Below the pieces are notes generated by a model, which worked only from the letters and a program-made list of their open reading frames with translations, searched no databases and was not told where the DNA came from. 64,000 bases of DNA from Neodiprion pinetum (lineage: Eukaryota; Arthropoda; Insecta; Hymenoptera; Diprionidae): the NCBI RefSeq assembly GCF_021155775.2, contig NC_060233.1, forward strand, positions 22,299,456 to 22,363,455, written 5' to 3'. The position numbers were made by a program, and so were the translations under genes. This document shows positions 1 to 10,590 of this stretch, piece by piece (the stretch's first letter is position 1; every line of letters begins with the position of its first letter).

Positions 1-245
1 CCCAGGTATCGGTTGCATATCACCGTCTTGTCAACTCATGATCAATGTTTCAGTACATTGGGGCTAACCTCGCGTTTTTTTACTACGTATTAAGAACTGT
101 GGGGTTGATCAACTCTTGGTAAGCCCCTCAGACGGTTCTTATAATCATTAAACGTGATGTTATTTACTGTTACAGTTTTCGCATCCTTGGCACGCTTACC
201 CACTTTAACACCGTTGTCACATTTTTGTTTCATCCTCATCCGTGG
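1..245 (-). pseudogene. Polinton PolB C-terminal fragment (second copy)
   Basis: The minus strand reads a decayed version of the last ~85 residues of the polymerase encoded at 1398-5393. The shared core is G-V-K-V-x-K-R-A-K followed by N-x-I-T-F-x-D-Y-K, then K-K-R-E-V-S. Several stop codons interrupt it after the NDYK segment. It therefore belongs to another Polinton copy that extends left of the window or was rearranged. It ends abruptly near 245-250, where plus-strand integrase sequence starts, so this is a junction between two element fragments. Only the tail is present, without polymerase motifs, so it cannot be functional. Confidence 0.75.
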
Positions 246-246
246 T

Positions 247-960
247 GGGGGGAAAGATGCGGCTGCTGCCATGAAATCTGTACTGACCCAGAGCCGTATA
301 CCTGCACATCTGTACGTTGATCAATGCAAAGAATTTCACAACAGCAAATTGAAAGCCCTCATGATGCAGCACAATATCAACATGTATTTGACACTCAGCA
401 ACATAAAGGCGTCGATATTCGAACGTTTTTAGTCGAACATTGAAAAAATAAAACGTGGATGTGGTTTACTCTCCTAGGATTTCACAAGTGGATTCATATT
501 TTGGGTTGATTCAATGAAGTCCTACAATAGCACCAAGCATCGCACGATTCGAATAAAACTTACAGGATGTTAGCACGGAGAATGAAAAACAGCTGTATCG
601 TAACGTGTACAAGCCTCGGCAAATCGAACGAAGTGATCGAGCGCGGAAATTCAGTGTAGGCGATCGAGTTCGAATCAGCAAGTACAAGAATGTATTCGAA
701 AAAGGCTATACACCCAATTGGACGACACAAATATTCACCGTGAGTGAGGTGAAAAATACCAATCCACCCACCTACAAACTTACCGATTATCAAGATCACC
801 CCATCGAGGGGGGCTTCTACAAGGAAGAGCTCACCAAAGTGAAATATCCCGACGGCTACCTTGTGGAGAAAGTGTAACGCGGTAACGGGGGAATCTGTTC
901 TATGTGAAGTGGTTGGGTTTTGATAATTCGCACAATAGTTGGATAAAATAAAACAGACAT
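247..960 (+). pseudogene. Polinton integrase remnant (core end, SH3-like region, chromodomain)
   Basis: The first block (about 247-430) aligns by eye with the integrase core at 61607-61912: M-K-S-V-L-T-Q-S-R-I-P, then Y-V-D-Q-x-x-E-F-x-N-S (second catalytic Asp region) and K-A-S-I-x-E-R-F (catalytic Glu). It is followed by a stop and frameshifts. A second block, open from 605 to 877, carries the post-core domain (F-S-V-G-D-R-V-R-I-S-K, Y-T-P-N-W-T-T) and the start of the chromodomain (Y-L-V-E-K-V). The distal chromodomain (K-W-L-G-F-D-N-x-H-N-S-W) is seen out of frame near 905-945. Integrase (+) convergent with PolB (-) is the normal Polinton arrangement and is repeated at 61-64 kb. The N-terminal half is missing, so it is not functional. 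Confidence 0.8.
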
Positions 961-1397
961 GTAACATAATTTGTATGTATTTTCCGAATTACAATAAAAG
1001 ATTTTTAATATACAAATATTTCCACGTTTTATCTCCTTTGTACGCACATGTGCCATACTCTGTACTACGAAAATAATAATAATAATAATAATAATGACAA
1101 TATGCAATTTTGCCATACGATTATCACACATTTTATTTTTTGGAAAACTTTTTTTCATTTTCTGAAAACTTTTTTCATTTTCTGAAAACTTTTCTCGTGG
1201 TAAACGAATAAATATGAATAATTGCTCGATATATTAATGATAATAATAAACAAATAATTGTTAAGTATATGAATTCACATTTTTAAATCCATTAAATATC
1301 GTATTGATGGTGAAACGTTTCCGCCCGATGGTGGGTCGTCCGAGGCGTCAAACATCAAATATTTACATCAATTCTACGTCTACAGTTTATGCTATAG
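961..1397. repeat. AT-rich spacer with AAT microsatellite and 20-bp tandem repeat
   Basis: Convergent 3' region between integrase and PolB. It holds an (AAT)n run at about 1071-1095 and nearly three copies of a 20-bp unit containing CATTTTCTGAAAACTTTTTT at about 1141-1195. I see no gene here. Confidence 0.8.
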
Positions 1398-4300
1398 CTA
1401 TTGGGGGGCTGGGACAAACCCCCAAGGTACGGTGTCGGTCTGTCCAGGCATCAATTGCCGCTTGTCATCCTGCCAACTCAGAGCCAATTTTTTTTGTACG
1501 ATCGTGCTTACTTCGCGTTTTTTGCTGCGTATTAAACACTTTGGAAGAGTCAACTTTCGGTAAGCCATCAGACAGCGCTTATAATCATCAAACGTGATGC
1601 TATTTATCGATGAATTTCTTACACCCTTGGCGCGCTTACTCACTTTTACGCCACCGTCATATTTTTCCCCATCCTCACCCATCGTAGTAAATGTGTACAG
1701 CTTTGCTCGCAGTCCCACAAACTCTGTCATAATTTTACCATTATTTTCATCCTTCATTAGCCCTAGTTGTTTTTTGTTTTTAAGGGGAATACCATACACA
1801 TTGTCGGGCGGATAGTCAGAGGTGTCAAACATTGTATCTACATCACGTTTGATGATATCGTAGATATTAGGCACATTGAATTGATAAATAAGGCTGTCTG
1901 TGTCGGTATACATCAATTTAGCCTGTTTATTCGAAAAGTTGGTTTTAATATAATTATAGTGGAAATCGTAGAGAAAGATTTTTGACAGATCTGGAATTGA
2001 TGCGCCGACGTAAATAGGTTTGGTGAAGTGAACTTTGACACGATTCATTTCAATGATAACCATATCAGTGTCAAATACGGTGCAGCTGTGAAAGTTTGCT
2101 CGGGCAATAAGCGTTCTCGCACCACCTTTTCCCTCCCATTTTGTAACCAATTTAACATCTTTATGATTTCGGACATTCTCCATAGTTTTGCCGAACACAG
2201 CGTTATTCATGAGTTTGTAAAAGTTTTTCTCAAATTCATTCCTAGACCGCTTACGCATGTCTGTATTAAGCGTGATGTAAGGCTCGAGCCATGGAGATTG
2301 TGCAAACTTCAAAATTCTATGCACTTTCGTTACTTTTAATCCTAAACTCAAATACTGTTTCAAATTTCTATAGTGCAATGTATACTTTGTTTTGGGGTGA
2401 AGGGTGGTCGCGAGTTTGGCATTTTTACTACCTGGAGGAGTAAAATGTTCGGGACAAAGAGGTAAGTCTTTGTGATCCTCGTGGAGTTCCACAGGGTAGT
2501 CCAAATCTACCTCCAGAAAGTAGCCGATCGGCGAATCGTCCGGATGGTTCGTTATATCGATGTGCTGATACTCCCACTCGAACGAACCGATTGGTAAATG
2601 CACGCTCATAGCTGCACCGTACAGGTTATTCACGTCAAAATACATGAGATACGATTCCGCTTTGTTTGGATCAAAATCTTTTCCCATGAATCTATTATTG
2701 GCCCGAGCGCGTCGATTGGAACATTGCGCTACGCCGCCTCGAATGGCTCTTTCAATGAATAACATCATTTCAGGGTTGTCTAAAAGTTGCAAATTTACAT
2801 TAGTATGCTTGAGCATCGCGTCAAAAGCAAGTCCCGGTGCAGTGTAGTAGTGCAACGGATCTAAATCGTATGTTTTGAAGCAGCTAACGCGGAAATTTTC
2901 GAAAATATCGGCAAGCAAAAAAACATCGGTCTTTAAATATAAATCTGAATAGTCCCCCAATGACTCTAAATGGAATTCCCTCCAAACAGCTTTCGCGTGC
3001 TCGTAATCGGTGTCTGAAAGATTTGCATCGCAGAGGTGCGAGTAGAAATGCTTCTTTGCAGGTAATCGCGGTTCATCGAGTTTCCCCCAACAATCGACGT
3101 ATTCATAGGGAAAAACGCCTTTGCGGGTCATCAAACTGAACTGAGTCGGGTTATTATAAAATTTGCGTGTTATGCGTTTATCGGTATCGGTCAAATATGT
3201 GGAAAGTTTATCGATGCTGCTAGCCATAAATCGGAACGAATCGATAAATCTCAAGTGCATCATTGTTCCATCGACGCGTTTCGTGAAGGATATATATTTT
3301 TCCTTATTTATGGGTACCAGTGTAATTTTATCAGGAAAAGTTGACGCGAGGGATTTTATTAAAAAGTGAGAATCGTAACCGGACAAATTGTGGAAAAGTA
3401 TTGGAATTGTGTGCGACTCTCTGAAATTCAAATTACACCGATTATGAGCAGGACCACGATATTTACCCGTGAAGTGACAGTGATCGTAACACTTTTTCTC
3501 CTCAGGGGTGAACGGTTTTTCACAAATATAACAATTCTTTGCGCGCATGTGACGATCGCGTTGCACTTGGGTAAGAGACTTCATCGGAATTATGTTTTTG
3601 ATGCGTGACTCTACTTGAATTGATAAATCTTTAAGCTGTTTCATAAACCAATCTATGCAATCGACACCGCGTTTACCGTGGAACTCCGATAAAGTCTCAT
3701 CGTACGCGCAATGTACATAGTACGCTACACTGTGCGGGATATGCTTTTGAATTTCACAAGTCTTACGAGTTTCAAATTCATCCACAGGTTCAGGGATTAA
3801 TATACATTCGAGATCGGCGTATACGACAAATGGAACGGTGCCTTTGTTTTGAAAATTGGAAAATACTAAATCTTTACACTTGGGAAACTCCATGCGTACT
3901 TTATTTAGCGTAATACAATCTTGTCGGTGATTGTCGTAGACATGTTTCGCGCTAAAGTGGCACAAACATCTGTCACATAAAAATGTTTTGTGTTCATGAA
4001 TGGACAATTGTTTGCTCACCAATCGGGAAAGATCTTTAATCCAAGCAAAGTGGAATCTCGGTGCAAACTCACCGGTCATATCGTCTTCCGGATTACTCTC
4101 AACCATTAGAAGATGGATCGTATCAATGTTTACGCTATGCAAATTTTGACTCAAATAAATTGGCACGATGACGCTTTCATTTGATTTTGCATGATGCGAA
4201 AAAGTTTGAGATCCTATACCATATACATTGATGCGCAAATTATTCAATCTCTCAAGTTTTTTCACATCATGTAGAGTAGCAGGGAATTTGATACCTGTAC

Positions 4301-5393
4301 AGTCCAACTCGGAAATATAGCGACGATAGTTGGGAGTCCTATCGGTGTTGATCTTGACCGGGTGGAGGGCTGCTATGACGGACCAGAGAAGGCATCTTTC
4401 GTCCTCGTACCTCACGTTCACAACCGCTCTCTTCCGTTGAATGTCTTGGGGCAGCTCGACGAATGTTGAAGCCCCCGCGGCGAGAGGCTGGTAGCGATTG
4501 ATATTTACAGCGATGTTGAGGATCTCAATCATACTCCAGCCGGAATCGCGTTGCTCGAAATCTTCCACCTTTGACAGCAGATCACCCCGTGCACGTATAA
4601 ACCAGCCGTTTATATCGCTCGATGGGAGGAGAATCGCCACGTTGGAGGTGTTGAAACTCTTAACTTCGCTGGAGATCTCTTCGTGCTTGGTACTTTCGAA
4701 TTTACACGATAATATGAGGTTGACCTTCACATTTCCCTCCTCGCGCAGTACCAGCTCCAACTTCTCGGTGACGACGCGCTGCACATCGTCCAGAAAGGCG
4801 TCCAAATTTTTATGACGGAGATTCGTGACAACCCCCGTTCTGATTCGGCTGGCAAAAGCGCTATCCACGTCGTCCCATTGTACACCCGCAGGAGTACCGA
4901 TATTTCCACCCGTCACCACTGTGCGCTGCTGCAACTGCTTGATCTTCGTCACCCAAGATTGCAGGAGTGCGATCGTATGTTGGATCCGTATTTTCGCACC
5001 AACGGTTGTTCCTCGTTGCATGGAAATATCGCGCAGAACTTGGATATTCGCAATTCCAATATCAACCCAATGATTGATGACAGCGTCATTCTCTTCTTCG
5101 GGTGGTTGCTCTCTCAGCAAATTGTACGTCCCCTCCATCTGCTCCTCAAGTCCCATATACGCTTCGACTGCCATGGCTTTTACGGTTATAGATAACAATT
5201 GTATGTCAGAGAAATGAAAATTATAGGCTTTTGACTTGCACGTATCGTGTAAAACTGATGAGTCTGCATCGGATGCGTTGAGCTTAAATACGGGCCGATG
5301 GATCGCCAGAATTTGGGAACGGTGCGCACTGCGTTCTGCGCATCTCGAAAGGAAAAATGGCGTCAGAGACGACTGGGCCCAGCCTTTATCCAT
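1398..5393 (-). CDS. Polinton/Maverick protein-primed family B DNA polymerase (1331 aa, uninterrupted)
   Basis: A single open frame from ATG (5391-5393) encodes a Polinton-type pPolB. Exonuclease motifs are visible: ExoI Y-A-D-L-E-C near residue 525, ExoII H-N-L-S-G-Y-D-S-H-F near 668, ExoIII Y-L-K-T-D near 819. Polymerase motif A (F-D-V-N-N-L-Y-G-A-A-M-S) is near 919, motif B (N-N-A-V-F-G-K-T-M-E-N) near 1063 and motif C (M-Y-T-D-T-D-S-L-I-Y) near 1161. Between ExoI and ExoII lies a Cys/His-rich HNH/endonuclease-VII-like block (residues ~621-653, C-x2-C ... C-x-H-C-H ... H-N-R-C-N). A C2H2-like finger sits near 473-493. The first ~300 residues form a separate conserved-looking domain followed by R-K-R-A-V-x-N near 321. 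In these families the enzyme replicates the element from a terminal protein. All catalytic Asp residues are intact, unlike the neighbouring integrase and the PolB copy at 62.5-64 kb. Confidence 0.93.
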   Translation of the reverse strand: MDKGWAQSSLTPFFLSRCAERSAHRSQILAIHRPVFKLNASDADSSVLHDTCKSKAYNFHFSDIQLLSITVKAMAVEAYMGLEEQMEGTYNLLREQPPEEENDAVINHWVDIGIANIQVLRDISMQRGTTVGAKIRIQHTIALLQSWVTKIKQLQQRTVVTGGNIGTPAGVQWDDVDSAFASRIRTGVVTNLRHKNLDAFLDDVQRVVTEKLELVLREEGNVKVNLILSCKFESTKHEEISSEVKSFNTSNVAILLPSSDINGWFIRARGDLLSKVEDFEQRDSGWSMIEILNIAVNINRYQPLAAGASTFVELPQDIQRKRAVVNVRYEDERCLLWSVIAALHPVKINTDRTPNYRRYISELDCTGIKFPATLHDVKKLERLNNLRINVYGIGSQTFSHHAKSNESVIVPIYLSQNLHSVNIDTIHLLMVESNPEDDMTGEFAPRFHFAWIKDLSRLVSKQLSIHEHKTFLCDRCLCHFSAKHVYDNHRQDCITLNKVRMEFPKCKDLVFSNFQNKGTVPFVVYADLECILIPEPVDEFETRKTCEIQKHIPHSVAYYVHCAYDETLSEFHGKRGVDCIDWFMKQLKDLSIQVESRIKNIIPMKSLTQVQRDRHMRAKNCYICEKPFTPEEKKCYDHCHFTGKYRGPAHNRCNLNFRESHTIPILFHNLSGYDSHFLIKSLASTFPDKITLVPINKEKYISFTKRVDGTMMHLRFIDSFRFMASSIDKLSTYLTDTDKRITRKFYNNPTQFSLMTRKGVFPYEYVDCWGKLDEPRLPAKKHFYSHLCDANLSDTDYEHAKAVWREFHLESLGDYSDLYLKTDVFLLADIFENFRVSCFKTYDLDPLHYYTAPGLAFDAMLKHTNVNLQLLDNPEMMLFIERAIRGGVAQCSNRRARANNRFMGKDFDPNKAESYLMYFDVNNLYGAAMSVHLPIGSFEWEYQHIDITNHPDDSPIGYFLEVDLDYPVELHEDHKDLPLCPEHFTPPGSKNAKLATTLHPKTKYTLHYRNLKQYLSLGLKVTKVHRILKFAQSPWLEPYITLNTDMRKRSRNEFEKNFYKLMNNAVFGKTMENVRNHKDVKLVTKWEGKGGARTLIARANFHSCTVFDTDMVIIEMNRVKVHFTKPIYVGASIPDLSKIFLYDFHYNYIKTNFSNKQAKLMYTDTDSLIYQFNVPNIYDIIKRDVDTMFDTSDYPPDNVYGIPLKNKKQLGLMKDENNGKIMTEFVGLRAKLYTFTTMGEDGEKYDGGVKVSKRAKGVRNSSINSITFDDYKRCLMAYRKLTLPKCLIRSKKREVSTIVQKKLALSWQDDKRQLMPGQTDTVPWGFVPAPQ

Positions 5394-5887
5394 CCCCCCA
5401 TTCCCAAATTTTTGGGTTTTATTGCTCGTTTGAAGTGACCCGCTTCCGCAGCTGCATCTTGCCTAAAAGCGTGTTGGAATAGGTTTTCACCCTCTCCCCC
5501 TCTCCACGAACCCACCTCCGCCTACGATGGATGCCCGCCTTAGTATAAAAATCTGCGCAAATGCTGTGTGTAAAGTAGCAATTCATAGTTTCCCAAGCAT
5601 GTCATGGAAATCCGTCAACAAATAGCAGGTAGTGGGCGGTGCAGGTATAAAAAATCGGGGCCCCGAATACCTACGTTTATGACGTTCGGCGGAAAACAAG
5701 TCTCGACAGGAATTATTTTGTGTGTGTGTGTGTGTGTGTGTGTCATATCCTTTGAAAATGGCCATCTTGCGGCAAACCGCGAAAATGATCAACGGGCCAG
5801 GGGGAAGCGAGGGGGGAACAGGGGGGACGAGCGTGAGAGAATGAATGAATATACTTTATTATGCTCTGGAGAAAAACTCCTTGGGCA

Positions 5888-5889
<2 letters not shown>
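5394..5889. other. Gene-free upstream region of PolB with TG microsatellite
   Basis: No credible gene. It contains a (TG)n run at about 5719-5743 and two plus-strand TATA-like strings (near 5551 and 5646) with no gene following. It may include the end of the left Polinton, but I could not identify a terminal inverted repeat. Confidence 0.6.
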
Positions 5890-6093
<204 letters not shown>

Positions 6094-6228
6094 CGGAGAA
6101 GATGTCAGGCGAGATAAGGTTGGGAGGGGGGGCTACGTCCTGTCAAATTCCGACTCCCAGAAGAGGATACCGGAAACCGCGAAGGACCGCGACGGTAGGT
6201 CTCGGTGACGAAGCGAGGGACAATGTGG

Positions 6229-8910
6229 CTACCCCTCACGAGCCTGCTGGATCCTGAGGTGCGCTGGCAGGGCGAACGACAAAGAGGGCACGCAAATAGT
6301 CTGGCGCGCCGGTGTGTAGGACGCCGAAGAGCAGGCTACCAAGCAAGTAGAATCTGCGATCATGCACAGAGAGCCAAGAGCTCGACGGTGAGGAGTGATG
6401 TGCTCATCTCTAGCAGCCCCGCAAACAAAGCGGGTACAACAGTTGAGTAGACGTTGCAGGCGGGTGTTAAGTACGCCAGGAATATCATTAAAGACTACTG
6501 AGCAGTAATTCAGGAGCGGGAAGATCAGGGCCGTTACGAGGTAGTTGCGCACGGAGAAAGTGAGCAGTTTACGGGAGGTAGAAGGCTGGCGGAGAGCGAA
6601 GTGCAGTCGCCCAGACACAGCATCAACGTGGGGAGTCCAGGAGAGCGAGCTGTCGACAATTAGCCCCAAGTTCCGCACAGTGCGGGAGAAGGGGACAGGA
6701 ACTCCATTAACTACCACTGGCGGAAGAGGCGTAGCGTTAAGTCTAGTGACAAACGAGGAGCTACCGAGAATGATGGCCTGGGTCTTGGAAGCGTTGAGAG
6801 AGAGGGAGTTAGCACGAGACCACTCCTGGACCGCTGCAACGTCGAGATTTAAGCGCGCAATGGCCTCCGGAACCTCAGCTGCAGGGCACTGAAGGTAAAC
6901 TTGTAAGTCGTCGGCGTATAACAGGTGTTCGGTGTGACGAAGAGCGCGTGCGATGTCGTTGATGAAAGCAACAAAGAGCAGTGGACCCAGAACGGAGCCC
7001 TGGGGGACTCCTTGATCAAGTGATGCCCAGGAGGAAAGTTGCCCAGAAGGGCCAACCACTGCCTGCGAGCGGCCTCGGAGGTAACTGGATGTCCAGGTCA
7101 AGGCGTGCTGTGAGAAGCCGAACGCCAGGAGCTTGGCGAGAAGCAAGGCGTGAGGGATGGAGTCGAACGTCTTGCTGAAATCGAACAGTACGACGATAGT
7201 GACCTGGCGGTCGTTGACGCCGCGACGCACATCGTCCGCGAGCTTGAGAAGGGCAGTTTGCGTGCCCGGGCGGAAGCCGGACTGTCGAGAGTCGAGCAGA
7301 GAGCGGCTCTCCAGATAAGTCAGCATCTGAAGGAGCACGACGCGCTCAAGCACCTTAGACAAAAGGCATAAATTCGCGATGGGACGCATCTGCTGGAGAG
7401 AGGTGGGAGACTTGACCTTAGCCAACGGGATGATACGGGCCTTCTTCCAAGACGCCGGGAAAACACCGAAGTTGAGGGACTGGTTGACGAGAAGCAGCAG
7501 GAATGGAAAAATGGCCGGAAGGGCGTCCTTAATGTTGCGGAGTGAGAGGTCATCAACCCCCCGGGATTGAGACGAGAAGTGAAAGATCGCACTGTGAAGG
7601 GCAGCCGGAGACACGTCGGCAAAGTAGAATAAAGTGTCATCATAACTAGGCGGGGGTAGGCCGCGAAAGAACTCATCGACCTCCTGAGATGCTCCAGGAC
7701 GGCAGGAGACCGCCGCGAAATGGATATTTAGTTCATCTAGAGTGAACCCGGCACAGTCGCTAATCTGGGAGGAGGCTAGCCGGAGGGATCGAAGCTCATT
7801 CTAGAGGGCCCGGGAGCCGGAGGCATTAGACAACCGGTCGGCATAGAAAGCGGTGCGGGCCGTAGAGATGCGCCTGTGGAGGGCATCGCGGGAGCCGCGG
7901 TAGGAGAGAAGATCGGTCCCGTTGCGAGTGCGCTTGTACCGTCGGTAGAGAGCATCTCTCTCTCGCTCAAGGGCCCGCAGGTCAGGGGTGATCCAGGGCG
8001 GGGCGCGACGCTTGGAGAGAAATGTGCGGGTGGGTGCCAGTAGGTCCAAGGCGGTGGTGAGATTACCCTGGAGACGCTGTAGCAGCTCATCAGCGGAGGC
8101 AGGTGGAAAGAAGCAGTCCCAATTCATAGAGTCAAGAGAGCGGGCAAACTCCTCAGTTGAGAAGTTACGATAGGAGCGCGAGGTGATAAGCCGCTGGTTC
8201 GAGGGAGCGGGCATTGCAAGGGTCACGTAAATTAGGTCGTGCCCAGCAATGAAGGGGGTCTCCGATTGTCCAAAGTCAGCGACAGCGTCAGGGTCACTAA
8301 CGAGACAGAGATCCAGAAGAGAGTCAGCGGTGGATGTGTGATGAGTGGCCATGAAGGGCACCAGGTGAAGCGCGTGTGACTGACAAAATGAGCGAATGTT
8401 ATCGGCCTCGTAGGAGTCAGCGAGCTGATTCGCGTTAAAATCGCCCAGGACAATAGAGAGAGCGTAACCGGGTGAGTAGAGGTCAAAATCCGACTCGAAT
8501 AGGGCCAGGATGGCCGTCTTTGGCGGGCGATAAACTACCGAGACCAGAAGTAGGGACAGGCCAGGAGCCTTGACTTCGGCCACGAGTTACTCAGGGAGAG
8601 CAGAGTATGGAGGCGGAGATGCCGCGAGGATACGTCCACGCAGTGGGTCACGGAGGTACAGAGCAACCCCACCGCCCACTTTACCAGCACGATCATTTCG
8701 GAGGATGTGGAAACCGGGTAAAGCGACTGAAGAGTCGGAGACTTCAGTGTGAAGCCAGGACTCGCTAACGGCGACGACGTGGTATGGGGAGGCGGCGAAA
8801 TGGTAGCGGAGATAGTCCATGTGGCCACGGATGGAGTTGGCGTTAATATGGCAGATCTGGAGCAAGGAGCGTGAACATCCAGGCGCAGGCGGCAACCTCG
8901 AGGTTCCAAG
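6229..8910 (-). pseudogene. LINE ORF2: APE endonuclease + reverse transcriptase, two in-frame stops
   Basis: One reading frame runs through the whole region, interrupted only by TAA at 8587-8589 and TAG at 7801-7803. The N-terminal part has endonuclease motifs: I-N-A-N-S-I-R-G-H, S-E-S-W-L near 8780, L-G-D-F-N-A-N near 8440 and G-H-D-L near 8240. The reverse transcriptase follows with R-P-I-A-N-L-C, the S-G-F-R-P-G block, D-F-S-K-T-F-D, Q-G-V-P-Q-G-S-V-L-G-P-L-L and the catalytic L-L-Y-A-D-D box. There is no ATG near the start; the endonuclease begins directly after the ORF1 stop, which points to readthrough or reinitiation in the active ancestor. The two stops imply a recently inactivated copy. 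Confidence 0.88.
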
Positions 8911-10203
8911 TCACAGAGGCGATGAGTGGGCAGAGGAGGGGCTGGTGCGCGCCTCCTGTGGCACCTCACATTCAGCTAAAGGAGGCGGACGCGAGACGAC
9001 GGCATCCCTTGGTGTATCGCGGGTGGAACCACGCGAGCCACCATAGAAGGGTGGTTGCAAAGTACGGCCACGCACGGAACCGGGCCTAGGTTGACGGCCA
9101 GAGGGACCCGGGCGGGACGGAGAGGCATCAGAGCCACCGCCGGGAGAGGCGGAGGGAGACTCGACCTCAAGTGCCTCGAGATCCTGAACTGTGCGTATAC
9201 GCCGAGTACGCTCGCCGTCCCTGGACTTCAGCAAAACAACGTCACCGCTATGCCAGACATATTTGAATCCTCTAGCTTTGGCCACAGTACGGGTTGCAAC
9301 AAGAAGTTTGTAGACATCACCTGGGAGAGCCACGTTCACATTTATGATAAGCGGAGGAGTGGTGCGCCGGGGGAGAAGGTCGGAGGTGCGGAGAATCCCG
9401 TGTGCCTTCTTGGCAGCAATGAGCCGGAGACACAAGTCCCGAGAGCGGAGCCTGGCGATAACTGGCAGCGGAGCATCACCCTGGCGGGCACGGGATCGTG
9501 GGACTAGGAAGCGCGAGGACAGGACGTCCTCTTCTCCTAGAGTAACGCCAAGGGAGGCTGCAACCTGCAGAATGACTGCGCGAGTGCCGTCAGGGGATGG
9601 GCAGGGAACCCCTGAAATAATGAGCTCCGCCTCACAGAGCCGGGCAGAGGCGCGCCGCAGTTCCTGTTGACCAGCAGCCTGGTGACAATGAAGGTCAGCG
9701 AAGGCTGTCTGCAACTCATCGAGTCTCTCAGAGAGGGTACGGTTTTGGTACTCGAGATCTTGTATGCGGGCTGCATTTCTGTCAATTTGCTCTTGCATAA
9801 CAGTCAATGGGCCAAGACGATCATCAATGCCGTCGAGGCGGCCTCCAATGTCGTCAAATCTGCTGTCGATCCGACGCATCATTTCCTCGAGAAGCGTGGT
9901 GTGAGATGTAACGGCCGGGGTAAGGAGAGATCCAGAGGCAGTAGGAGCAGCCGAAAGCGAAGGCTGCGAGCCTAAGACAGAGCTAGAGCCGAGCACGGGA
10001 GCGGAAGGCGAGGACGGTGGTAGTTGAGCAATCTCCATATTTCGCACCTGCTGCAAGTGAGTGTCACGGCAGCAACGAAGGGTGCCAGTGCGGGTTGCCT
10101 TAATCTTTAGACAACTTCGATAGTAGTAGGAATTGCATTGGGCGCAGTGGATGGCGTCAAGGACCGGCTTGTTACAGCCAGCGCAGAGTCTGGCAGGACA
10201 CAT
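8911..10203 (-). CDS. LINE ORF1 (nucleic-acid chaperone, PHD-like finger + coiled coil + FP25-like domain)
   Basis: An uninterrupted ORF from ATG (10201-10203), 430 aa; the frame is open further upstream but has no other ATG. A Cys-rich finger (C-A-G-C-N-K ... H-C-A-Q-C-N-S-Y-Y) lies within the first 30 residues, followed by a Ser/Pro/Ala-rich linker. A heptad-rich coiled coil comes next (repeats such as R-I-D-S-R-F-D-D-I-G-G-R-L-D-G-I-D-D). The C-terminal half has E-L-I-I-S-G-V-P and G-F-K-Y-V-W, as in ORF1 proteins with a baculovirus-FP-like RNA-binding fold. The last ~80 residues are Pro/Arg/Ser-rich. It would bind LINE RNA in the ribonucleoprotein. It ends at TGA 8911-8913, immediately before ORF2 in the same frame. 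Confidence 0.8.
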   Translation of the reverse strand: MCPARLCAGCNKPVLDAIHCAQCNSYYYRSCLKIKATRTGTLRCCRDTHLQQVRNMEIAQLPPSSPSAPVLGSSSVLGSQPSLSAAPTASGSLLTPAVTSHTTLLEEMMRRIDSRFDDIGGRLDGIDDRLGPLTVMQEQIDRNAARIQDLEYQNRTLSERLDELQTAFADLHCHQAAGQQELRRASARLCEAELIISGVPCPSPDGTRAVILQVAASLGVTLGEEDVLSSRFLVPRSRARQGDAPLPVIARLRSRDLCLRLIAAKKAHGILRTSDLLPRRTTPPLIINVNVALPGDVYKLLVATRTVAKARGFKYVWHSGDVVLLKSRDGERTRRIRTVQDLEALEVESPSASPGGGSDASPSRPGPSGRQPRPGSVRGRTLQPPFYGGSRGSTRDTPRDAVVSRPPPLAECEVPQEARTSPSSAHSSPL

Positions 10204-10449
10204 GACAACTGGGCCGGCTGCCGAGGAGTGGAAGTTCCCTACCTTATCGGCTGGACGAGCAAGCGGCGACGAGGCAAGAGAAAGCGACGGTGCCGATAAA
10301 ACCGGCGGATGGAGCCACAACTGCCACAGTCAGGCTATAGAGAGAAACCCAGCCAGACGGAGATGGAGAAGTAAACAGACCCAGGCATGCGCAGAAAGGA
10401 AGCCGGTGACTGGTGACAGGTGCAGGTTAGGTAGACCCAGGTAGCCCAA

Positions 10450-10590
10450 GGGAGGGAGAGGGAGAGGGAGAGGGAGAGAGAGAGGGAGAGGGAGAGGGAG
10501 AGAGAGAGGGAGAGGGAGAGGGAGAGGGAGAGGGAGAGGGAGAGGGAGAGGAAGAGGGAGAGGGAGAGGGAGAGAGAGAGGGAGAGAGAG
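10450..10590. repeat. (GGGAGA)n simple repeat
   Basis: A hexameric GGGAGA/GAGAGA tract immediately upstream (minus sense) of the LINE. With the (GA)n tract at 5890-6091 it brackets the LINE. Confidence 0.97.

Noticed and set aside
8535..8969. Minus-strand 144-aa frame overlapping the LINE endonuclease
   Set aside because: Overlaps the recognisable endonuclease frame and has no motifs of its own.
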